Assembly: GCA_002309715.1 (NCBI GenBank)
Contig: DBXW01000001.1
Span: 62,869 to 122,248 of the forward strand
Direction: 5' to 3'
Length of the DNA stretch: 59,380 nt
Source of the DNA: Candidatus Avelusimicrobium cornigerorum
GTDB taxonomy: Bacteria > Elusimicrobiota > Elusimicrobia > Elusimicrobiales > Elusimicrobiaceae
Below are positions 53,996 through 59,380 of the stretch, one piece after another (the stretch's first letter is position 1; each line of letters starts with the position of its first letter). Below the pieces are notes generated by a model that ran no database searches, was not told the DNA's origin, and was given only the letters and a program-made list of their open reading frames with translations. Position numbers and translations under genes: made by a program.

Positions 53996-54021
53996 CCCAA
54001 CCCCCGAAACCGGGGGCTGGG
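53996..54021 (-). promoter_or_regulatory. hairpin between rplL and rpoB
   Basis: CCCAGCCCCCG and CGGGGGTTGGG (minus strand) pair over 11 positions with one G-T, loop GTTT. A second small stem (TACCC with GGGTA) follows. No U-tail, so RNA processing or partial attenuation is more likely than full termination; E. coli has both at this place. Confidence 0.5.
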
Positions 54022-54041
54022 ATATAATTGCATCGGTTGAA

Positions 54042-54428
54042 CTATTTGAGTTCTACGGTGCCGCCGGCTTCGGTGATTTTCTTTTTGAGTTCTTCAGCTT
54101 CGGCTTTGGCAACGTTTTCTTTCACGGCTTTCGGAGCGCCTTCAACGAGGTCTTTGGCTTCTTTTAATCCGAGGCCGGTGATTTCGCGAACTACTTTAAT
54201 GACGCCGATTTTTTTGGCGGCATCAACAGCGGTCAACACGACGTTGAATTCGTCTTTTTCTTCAGCGGCAGCGCCCGCAGCGGGGGCAGCGGCAGCGGCT
54301 ACGGCTACGGCCGGAGCAGCAGCTTTTACGCCGAATTTTTCTTCAATCGCTTTCACGAGTTCGGAGAGTTCCAAAACGGTGAGTTCAGCGATAGCATTTA
54401 CTAATTCATCTTTGGTCATTTTTGCCAT
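54042..54428 (-). CDS. rplL: 50S ribosomal protein L7/L12
   Basis: Encodes 128 residues: N-terminal dimerisation helices, an Ala/Pro hinge (about 36-57) and the C-terminal factor-binding domain with EEKDEFNVVLTAVDAAKKIG and GLGLKEAKDLVEGAPKAVKE. Needed in multiple copies per ribosome; the structured gap upstream with a TATAAT could raise its output relative to rplJ. Confidence 0.98.
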   Translation of the reverse strand: MAKMTKDELVNAIAELTVLELSELVKAIEEKFGVKAAAPAVAVAAAAAPAAGAAAEEKDEFNVVLTAVDAAKKIGVIKVVREITGLGLKEAKDLVEGAPKAVKENVAKAEAEELKKKITEAGGTVELK

Positions 54429-54576
54429 TTTTATTTTTCCTTTATTATAGAGTAGCGGCCTTCTGCTTAACCCAGTTAAGCCCGTACCTTTACCCCTTGC
54501 GGGACTACTACCGCTCTTGGCGGGTTTAGATTTTACCGGGCATCAGTTGGCTACTGCCAACTGATACCTTGTTGCG
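54429..54576 (-). promoter_or_regulatory. structured rplJ-rplL spacer with possible internal promoter
   Basis: Contains perfect hairpins ATCAGTTGGC/GCCAACTGAT (54542-54565) and GCTTAAC/GTTAAGC (54465-54481), then TATAAT (about 54444-54449 on the complement), about 16 nt before the rplL ATG and immediately ahead of AAGGAAAA. The -35 zone is weak, so promoter activity is only a suggestion. Confidence 0.4.
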
Positions 54577-55098
54577 TTATTTTTGCTTGTCTTCCAAAGC
54601 CTTGATAACGTAGGCAAAATCCCGTATCGGAGCTTGCAATACTTGCGCCGATTGAGCAACCGCGCTGTACAGCGCGCCGGCCAATTTGGACAAGTTTTCT
54701 TCTTTCGTACCAATGGTAGCGAGTTGTTTAACTTGAGCCTCATTGTACCAGACTCCCTCGGAATAGCAAGCACGCAGCTTCAAAGCCGCATTTTTCTTCT
54801 GAAAATCAACCAACGCCTTGGCTACAGCGGCGATATCGCCACCGACGGCAATAGCCGTCGGGCCTTGAAAGAGTTTTCCGTCTGCTCCTTCAATTTTGGC
54901 CTGGCTGACAGCGTGTTCCACAATAGCGTTGCGTTCTACGCGGAATTTGGCTCCCGCGGGGGCTAACGCTTGGCGAACGGCTTCCATGTCGGTAAACTTC
55001 AAGCCTTGATAGGCCGTGAAGAACACCGTTCCACCAGTGGTAATTTCAGAAGCTAAGTCTTGCGACTTTTGTTTCTTTTGGTCTTTTGTCAGGTTCAT
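54577..55098 (-). CDS. rplJ: 50S ribosomal protein L10
   Basis: Encodes 173 residues. The fold start MNLTKDQKKQKSQDLASEIT, FFTAYQGLKFTDMEAVRQAL and FRVERNAIVEHAVSQA are L10-like, and the C-terminal helix carries L12 dimers. First gene of the operon. rplK and rplA, which often precede it, are absent here. Confidence 0.96.
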   Translation of the reverse strand: MNLTKDQKKQKSQDLASEITTGGTVFFTAYQGLKFTDMEAVRQALAPAGAKFRVERNAIVEHAVSQAKIEGADGKLFQGPTAIAVGGDIAAVAKALVDFQKKNAALKLRACYSEGVWYNEAQVKQLATIGTKEENLSKLAGALYSAVAQSAQVLQAPIRDFAYVIKALEDKQK

Positions 55099-55104
55099 TT
55101 TATT

Positions 55105-55235
55105 GCCTGTTTTTTTAACCGAGAAGGGCTGCTATTTGTCTCACTTTTAGAGCGAGAAAACGACAGCCACAGATCCCCCATCCTCCGTTTTCACGTCGGG
55201 GGGAATCATGGTTCTCGTTAAATCGGTTTAATAAC
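55105..55235 (-). promoter_or_regulatory. probable L10-type ribosomal protein leader of rplJ
   Basis: A leader of about 130 nt. A long-range pairing TTTAACGAGAA with TTCTCGGTTAAA (55212-55222 with 55115-55126) closes inner hairpins: a C/G-run pair (CCCCCC with GGGGG, about 55176-55206) and GGCTG with CAGCC around 55129-55172. Place, size and layout fit autogenous L10/L12 binding leaders. I cannot fold it here, so the identity is inferred. Confidence 0.55.
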
Positions 55236-55239
55236 TTCT

Positions 55240-55267
55240 ATTATATTTTATCAATAAAAACTGCCAA
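55240..55267 (-). promoter_or_regulatory. consensus promoter of the rplJ-fusA operon
   Basis: TTGGCA (55262-55267), 16-nt spacer, TATAAT (55240-55245) on the minus strand. It is the best -35/-10 pair in the window, in line with high expression. Transcription would begin near 55233. Confidence 0.8.
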
Positions 55268-55368
55268 TTGCAAACATTTTTGCAAACGTCTTATCCGCAG
55301 TTCTTATAATTATTATAACAAAATCTTTTCGCACACGCAAGCCCTCGCAACGGTTCTGCGGGATATGC

Positions 55369-55374
55369 TAAAAT
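55369..55374 (+). promoter_or_regulatory. extended -10 placed for a leaderless start
   Basis: TGCTAAAAT (55366-55374) ends 6 nt before ATG 55381; no usable ribosome site lies between. Confidence 0.5.
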
Positions 55375-55380
55375 ATAGGT

Positions 55381-56157
55381 ATGAAATCAACAAGTGAAGT
55401 TTCCCAACTGCCCAACGCGCCGCTGCCGGCTGATTTTATGAAAACCTTGCCCGCGTTTTTTACGACAAGCGGCACGATTATTCACAATGCACGCAACCAG
55501 ATCCGCGTGTTTGACATAGCAGGTAAAAAAATTAACGTAAAAAAATTTTGTATCCCGCCGATTGTAAACCGGATTTTATACTCTTTGGGTTGGCGCACGC
55601 CAAAGGCTCTGGCCACCTATAAAAATGCGCAAGAGATTTTAAAACGCGGTTTTCATACACCAACCCCGTACGGATACCGCATAGAGCGCACCGGGGGACT
55701 TATCAATTATTCGTATTTTGCAAGTGAACAAATAGAAAATATGCAGCCCATACGCGAAGGCGGAAATGATCCTGCACTTATCCGCGCGCTGGCCCAATAT
55801 ACCGCCGATATACACGCCAAAGGACTTTTTCACCGTGATTTTACCCCCGGCAACATTTTGTACCGCGTGGAAAATGAAAAATATTATTTTTCGCTCGTGG
55901 ATATCAACCGTTTCCGTTTTTTTGACGGACCGGTACCGGAGCGTTTGGTAAAACGTAACTTAATGCAACCGTTTTACTATGACGAATTATTGCGTGCCTT
56001 CGTGCGCGAATATGCCAAAATCACACAGTGGAAAGGCAATTTGGAGCGTGCGGTACTGCATAACCGTCATTTACGTAATAAATACGACGATTTAAAACGC
56101 AAACTAAAAAAATTGCCCGGTGCGTATATTTTATTAGACAAGCGTTTTAAAAAATAA
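55381..56157 (+). CDS. lipopolysaccharide core kinase-like protein (Kdo/heptose kinase family)
   Basis: Encodes 258 residues. The C-terminal lobe shows the small-kinase catalytic loop HRDFTPGNIL (His151, Asp153, Asn158) and VDINRFRF in place of DFG (Asp174); Lys54 or Lys55 and Glu116 could complete the site. This pattern matches WaaP/KdkA/InaA-type kinases that phosphorylate LPS core sugars. It stands alone between promoter and terminator. Exact sugar unknown; it implies an outer membrane with a phosphorylated core. Confidence 0.72.
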   Translation: MKSTSEVSQLPNAPLPADFMKTLPAFFTTSGTIIHNARNQIRVFDIAGKKINVKKFCIPPIVNRILYSLGWRTPKALATYKNAQEILKRGFHTPTPYGYRIERTGGLINYSYFASEQIENMQPIREGGNDPALIRALAQYTADIHAKGLFHRDFTPGNILYRVENEKYYFSLVDINRFRFFDGPVPERLVKRNLMQPFYYDELLRAFVREYAKITQWKGNLERAVLHNRHLRNKYDDLKRKLKKLPGAYILLDKRFKK

Positions 56158-56173
56158 ATTTATTACTAAACAC

Positions 56174-56202
56174 AATACCCCCGGGTTACGCCCGGGGGTA
56201 TT
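56174..56202. terminator. bidirectional terminator
   Basis: AATACCCCCGGG and CCCGGGGGTATT form a perfect 12-bp stem with loop TTACG, followed by TATTT. It separates the convergent kinase gene and secreted-protein operon. Confidence 0.85.
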
Positions 56203-56258
56203 TATTTATAAGACAACCTAAAATTTGTTGCAAAACTTCGGATCTGCTTTCTGCTATT

Positions 56259-56861
56259 TTATAATTGTTCCACTATAACTGTCCTGTTCACTGCCGGAAC
56301 GGGCATAGCATCCAGGGCATTTATCCACGCATCACGATTCTGCTTGATTTGAGAGGAAAAACCCTTTAAATCGGCCGGGGTGCGTTTAGCTTGCGGCACA
56401 TACTTGCGATAAACGTGCTGTATGGAAACAGGGCCACCTTCCCCAAGAGTAGTGCGAAATAAATTATGTTCTAAAATATCACCTTGTATCATAACAAACG
56501 AAACAAGGCCGTCGCCGGTTTTCTCGTTACCGGCCAACAAAAACTTTATCCCCGGATATTTTCTTTGATAATTACTCGCAATGGCTTGGGCTATTTGCAC
56601 AGGGGTTGCCTTGCCTTTCAAATCGTCATAAGCGCGAACGGCAATCATTTCAGTATAATTTTTGAAAGTTTGGCCGGCCGGCAAATACTCGTTAAGCCAC
56701 TCCGAGCCCTTAACGCTATATACTAAAAAGAACTCCTTTCCGTTAAACGTAAGCGACTTCCGCCCGGCGTCTTGCGCTTTGCCCGCAGTTTTTGCTCCTG
56801 CCGCCCAAACAAGCCCTATGGCTGCCACTAAACAAACTGTTAATAGAAGATATTTTTTCAT
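56259..56861 (-). CDS. secreted protein, paralogue of the 57670 gene
   Basis: Encodes 200 residues with a signal peptide (about 1-22, ...VWAAGA). It shares with the protein at 57670-58299 the pattern FNGKEFFLVYS, then EWLNEYLPAG, KNYTEMIAVRAYDD and HNLFR. No domain is recognised. Its ATG overlaps the stop of the ankyrin gene (ATGA), so it is translated together with it. Located outside the cytoplasm by prediction. Confidence 0.65.
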   Translation of the reverse strand: MKKYLLLTVCLVAAIGLVWAAGAKTAGKAQDAGRKSLTFNGKEFFLVYSVKGSEWLNEYLPAGQTFKNYTEMIAVRAYDDLKGKATPVQIAQAIASNYQRKYPGIKFLLAGNEKTGDGLVSFVMIQGDILEHNLFRTTLGEGGPVSIQHVYRKYVPQAKRTPADLKGFSSQIKQNRDAWINALDAMPVPAVNRTVIVEQL

Positions 56862-57625
56862 TGTATTTCTCTTTTTAATAGTTCCACAATTTCTGGTAAA
56901 TTTTTCTCTTGCGCCAAGTCTAGGGCGGTTTTGCCATCGTTATTTTGGCGGGTTCTATCAAGGTTCGGTTGCGCCAAAAGCAGTTTGATAATTTCGTTTT
57001 GTCCGTTCAAGGCCGCCACGTGTAGCGGCGTATTGCCGTTTTGCGCATACGCGGTATTAAGGTCTTGCGGGTGTTCAGTCAAAGCCGCGTGGACCGAGGA
57101 TATATTTTGATTAACAATAGCACTTAATAAAGGGGTCATAACGTTTGAGGATCTGGCCGGTTGGTGCAACTCCGTTTTAGTAGGGGGAACTGGGCCTTTT
57201 CGGATAACAAAACGTAAACATAGCCAAATTATAATAATTAATTCCACAAACACAGGAATTACTAAGAAAAAGTCGCGGAATGTTTCGTCTCTAATAAACA
57301 AAGACAATAATATGAACAGAGAATCCACGCGGAAAGGAAGGTTTTTTGAGAAACTAAAACAGGTCAATATAACAGAGCCCACTCCGCCAACCGCAAGTGT
57401 TACCAAACAGAATAAAACGTCAGTTCCAGTGCCAAACATTCCTATAAGCACAATCACCATCAAAAACCAATACCCGTAAACCATTGTGCCAAAGATCCCC
57501 AACAACAAGTTAATAATATACTTTTTGGGAGTTCTTTCTTTGGCAGAAGGATCTTTCGCTTTAGCATTTAATAAAGGAGAATGGGTTTTAGATGTTGTTA
57601 CATTTGAGGTATTGTGTTCGTCCAT
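56858..57625 (-). CDS. membrane-anchored ankyrin-repeat protein
   Basis: Encodes 255 residues: a cytosolic N-terminus of about 34 residues, three or four membrane helices (about 36-140), then an ankyrin domain (about 160-255) with GNTPLHVAALNGQNEIIKLL. It is paralogous to the 38649 protein in the ankyrin part. AGGAGA precedes the ATG. Middle gene of an operon between two paralogous secreted proteins. Confidence 0.8.
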   Translation of the reverse strand: MDEHNTSNVTTSKTHSPLLNAKAKDPSAKERTPKKYIINLLLGIFGTMVYGYWFLMVIVLIGMFGTGTDVLFCLVTLAVGGVGSVILTCFSFSKNLPFRVDSLFILLSLFIRDETFRDFFLVIPVFVELIIIIWLCLRFVIRKGPVPPTKTELHQPARSSNVMTPLLSAIVNQNISSVHAALTEHPQDLNTAYAQNGNTPLHVAALNGQNEIIKLLLAQPNLDRTRQNNDGKTALDLAQEKNLPEIVELLKREIQ

Positions 57626-57669
57626 AAAATAGTCTCCTGGAATGTTTTTATAGATCGTACCGCTTTGCT

Positions 57670-58299
57670 TTATTTTTTATTCGTGCGGAAGAAATGCGGC
57701 ACGCGTAATACGCGCAAGGAATCCAACCAACCGCCTACGTTATCTTCAATCTCTTTTTCCAATGCTTCCAGTGCTTGTTGCCGGGCGTCTTTTTCAGATG
57801 ATAAATTGACACGACGCGTATATTGAAAAACCACCGGATGTTTGCCATTTTGAATAATTCGGAACAAATTAAACTCCGCATACGTTGGCTTTGTTTCCGT
57901 GTATGACACTTCCCACTCGCCGTTTCGATTGCCTTGTAAAAGATCATACGGCACGCCTTTGTTATTTTTTGTAAAGCGCGAGATAACGGAAGAGGCCACT
58001 TTACGTGACGTGGTGGATACCCCATCATACGTACGAATAGAAATCTTTTCGGTATATGATTTTAAATCTTCCCCGGGTAAAAAATACTGCGTCAGCCACT
58101 CGCGCGCGTCGCCGCCGGAGTGCTCTAAATAAAATTTTTTTCCTTCAAATTCTACCGCGGGAATAAGGGAATCTTCCTCTTGGGCGCTTGCCGGCTGGAA
58201 GGCGTCAGCGGTAGATTTATCGTCGGTGTTATGCGCGCCGGCAATAACCGCCGCCGCTATAATTAAAATGCTGAAAATCGTTAAAATATATTTTTTCAT
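57670..58299 (-). CDS. secreted protein, paralogue of the 56259 gene
   Basis: Encodes 209 residues; signal peptide about 1-21. The mature part has FEGKKFYLEHSGGDAREWL, YFLPGEDLKSYTEKISIRTYDG and FNLFR, shared with its paralogue, and ends in a charged helix region. Function unknown. First gene of the operon; its ATG is 6 nt behind an extended -10 with no ribosome site. Confidence 0.65.
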   Translation of the reverse strand: MKKYILTIFSILIIAAAVIAGAHNTDDKSTADAFQPASAQEEDSLIPAVEFEGKKFYLEHSGGDAREWLTQYFLPGEDLKSYTEKISIRTYDGVSTTSRKVASSVISRFTKNNKGVPYDLLQGNRNGEWEVSYTETKPTYAEFNLFRIIQNGKHPVVFQYTRRVNLSSEKDARQQALEALEKEIEDNVGGWLDSLRVLRVPHFFRTNKK

Positions 58300-58305
58300 A
58301 TTGTT

Positions 58306-58314
58306 ATTATAGCA
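58306..58314 (-). promoter_or_regulatory. extended -10 placed for a leaderless start
   Basis: TGCTATAAT (minus strand), hexamer ending 6 nt before ATG 58299. It drives the secreted/ankyrin/secreted operon. Confidence 0.55.
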
Positions 58315-58319
58315 AACTT

Positions 58320-58519
58320 TTTAACTATATCCCGCATAAATACCTTGCACGGGATGACGAAAAGAGAGCGTAAAGCGAAACTTAACAAGACCGTTTCGGC
58401 ACAGACTAACACAACAGAAGTTCTACCCGGTTTTCAAATTTGCGCTAAGGTAAAACCATAAGTTGAACGCGAGACGGCCCGCCGCACAAAAGACTAACTG
58501 TGTAGATGATTGCCTGATT
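58320..58519. other. intergenic stretch without recognisable gene
   Basis: About 200 nt between the operon promoter and the palindromic elements. I see no ORF with a ribosome site, no tRNA and no clear repeat. Confidence 0.5.
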
Positions 58520-58634
58520 TGTCAGATTTGAGATGATTTTTTCGGATTTAGTTGCGGCGCGGCATAGCGCTAGCTATGTAAGCCGTAAGAGACGAAAAAA
58601 GCACTCAAATGTGGCAAATTGTTGGCCCTTATTA
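58520..58634. repeat. large imperfect palindrome
   Basis: Arms of about 33 nt (58520-58553 region and 58599-58634 region) pair at roughly 80% by eye: TTTGAG-TG-TTTTTTCG on the left against CGAAAAAA-CA-CTCAAA on the right, extended by TTTG and CAAA. The centre holds CATAGC-GCTA-GCTATG. No coding potential. It resembles a dispersed intergenic hairpin element. Confidence 0.55.
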
Positions 58635-58637
58635 AGA

Positions 58638-58713
58638 CACAAAAACGACCCCATTTTTTAAGGTGGAGATCCTGAATCAAGTTCAGGATGACACCTTTGG
58701 GGTCGTTTTTGTG
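58638..58713. terminator. nested palindrome, probable rRNA operon terminator
   Basis: Perfect 16-bp outer arms CACAAAAACGACCCCA (58638-58653) and TGGGGTCGTTTTTGTG (58698-58713) enclose GGTG/CACC and ATCCTGAA/TTCAGGAT. On the minus strand it follows 5S rRNA and ends in GTTTTTGTG, so it probably ends the rrn transcript. The inner hairpin looks like an inserted repeat unit. Confidence 0.6.
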
Positions 58714-58726
58714 CGCATGTCGTTAG

Positions 58727-58743
58727 TTAACAACAGTTGTTAA
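58727..58743. repeat. perfect 17-bp palindrome behind 5S rRNA
   Basis: TTAACAACAGTTGTTAA, 8-1-8, between the 5S processing stem and the nested palindrome. Confidence 0.5.
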
Positions 58744-58769
58744 ATATAAAAAGGATAGAGGCTTTGATG

Positions 58770-58891
58770 AGACCGACATCGATCTACTCTCTCAGCACCG
58801 AATTGGGTGCCAATACCATCGACCCTTACGAGCTTAACTGCCGTGTTCGGAATGGGAACGGGTGTGACCTCGTCGGAATTAATATCAGTCT
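58770..58891 (-). rRNA. rrf: 5S ribosomal RNA
   Basis: On the minus strand CCGAACACGGCAGTTAAG and GGTCGATGGTA followed by GAGAGTAG are 5S landmarks. Ends are approximate. The gene is enclosed by a perfect 19-bp inverted repeat (58755-58773 with 58888-58906), whose inner part is helix I and outer part the processing stem. Confidence 0.92.
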
Positions 58892-58906
58892 CATCAAAGC
58901 CTCTAT

Positions 58907-59067
58907 TGTTAAAAGAACAAATTGGAAGGAACCGTCGCTACAACAATTCCTTTCGCGTTAGAATCTTGCTCGCCGTGTTCTAGACGGGTCATCGCGTACT
59001 TCTAACGTCAGATAACTAGAAAAGCGCAAGTGTTTTTACACTCACATTCTTTATCTATCTGGATTAA
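58907..59067 (-). other. 23S-5S internal spacer
   Basis: About 160 nt without tRNA. It holds an 8-bp inverted repeat CGTTAGAA (58957-58964) with TTCTAACG (59001-59008) and, next to 23S, the sequence CATATTCTTTAATCC that may pair with the 5' flank of 23S for RNase III processing. Confidence 0.6.
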
Positions 59068-59380
59068 AGAATATGGCCAAGCCTCACGACCTATTAGTAC
59101 AGATTAGCTGAACACATTACTGTGCTTACACACTCTGCCTATCAACCCGGTAGTCTTCCGGGGGTCTTCTGGGTAGTTAATCTACCAGGGAAACCTTATC
59201 TTGAGGCGGGTTTCACGCTTATATGCTTTCAGCGTTTATCCCTACCGAACACCGCTAATCAGCTATGCCTGTTTACAGACAACTGATATACAGGAGGTTC
59301 GTTCATCCAGGCCCTCTCGTACTATGGACAACTCCTCTCAAGTTTCCTGCGCATACAACAGATAGAGACCGTACTGTCTC
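59068..59380 (-). rRNA. rrl: 23S ribosomal RNA, 3' part (runs off the window)
   Basis: On the minus strand the sarcin-ricin loop AGTACGAGAGGACC (about 59311-59324) and the 3' end GTACTAATAGGTCGTGAGGC are present. The 5' remainder and 16S would lie to the right. Confidence 0.97.

Noticed and set aside
58737..58961. ORF of 74 residues on the plus strand
   Set aside because: It is the complement of 5S rRNA and its processing stem.
1..59380. CRISPR array, prophage, insertion sequence or integrase
   Set aside because: No regularly spaced direct repeats and no phage, transposase or recombinase genes were seen.
1..59380. tRNA genes
   Set aside because: No cloverleaf with TTCGA-type T-loop and matching acceptor stem was recognised, including in the 23S-5S spacer.

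Overview
This window comes from a bacterial chromosome with a Gram-negative-type envelope (AsmA-like protein, LPS-core-type kinase, MreBCD/PBP2/RodA, secreted proteins with Sec signals). The mix of a zinc-type ribosomal protein set, membrane-anchored ankyrin proteins, secreted trypsin-fold proteins and this gene order fits gut-type Elusimicrobiota best. That placement is inference; no database was searched. About 70% of the window is ordinary housekeeping, nearly all on the minus strand.

Layout. (1) 1-480: a 59-residue ORF preceded by a highly structured leader with the 1:2/2:3/3:4 arrangement of a transcription attenuator. (2) 476-10194, minus: rlmI, pyrE, an AsmA-like protein, an HExxH membrane protein, a lipoate ligase and the complete P1/P2-H-T glycine cleavage set. 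GcvH is the likely substrate of the lipoate ligase. A strong terminator-like hairpin separates gcvH from gcvPA. (3) 10.2-13.5 kb: a YgjP-type metallopeptidase (+), a secreted protein of unknown family, a two-gene chromate-type transporter and a broken short ORF. (4) 13.5-23.0 kb, minus: amidase, rng, a TIGR03936-type protein, rodA, mrdA, mreD, mreC, mreB, i.e. cell wall elongation and division-type hydrolysis. (5) 23.0-38.4 kb, minus: a continuous S10-spc-alpha ribosomal superoperon from rpsJ to rplQ including secY, adk, map, infA and rpoA, running straight into mreB. rpmD is absent. (6) 38.6-42.7 kb, plus: an accessory island with a membrane-ankyrin protein, apt, two secreted PA-clan-like paralogues with altered catalytic residues, and a SHOCT protein. 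It sits where tuf would usually join fusA to rpsJ. (7) 42.9-55.1 kb, minus: rplJ-rplL-rpoB-rpoC-rpsL-rpsG-fusA with its own consensus promoter and a probable L10-type leader. (8) 55.4-58.3 kb: a lipopolysaccharide-type kinase (+) and a three-gene operon (-) encoding two paralogous secreted proteins around a second membrane-ankyrin protein. (9) 58.3-59.4 kb: large palindromic elements, then 5S and the 3' part of 23S rRNA on the minus strand.

Regulatory themes. Six monocistronic or first-in-operon genes have a -10 hexamer ending only 5-7 nt before the start codon and no usable Shine-Dalgarno, which suggests leaderless mRNAs. Long housekeeping operons use normal leaders and Shine-Dalgarno sites, with several internal hairpins (gcvH/gcvPA, mreB/mreC, secY/adk, rplJ/rplL, rplL/rpoB) that may set relative output. 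The strongest candidates for something undescribed are the attenuator at 243-437, the tandem PA-clan pair with Cys and Trp in place of the catalytic Ser, and the two membrane-ankyrin/secreted-protein clusters.
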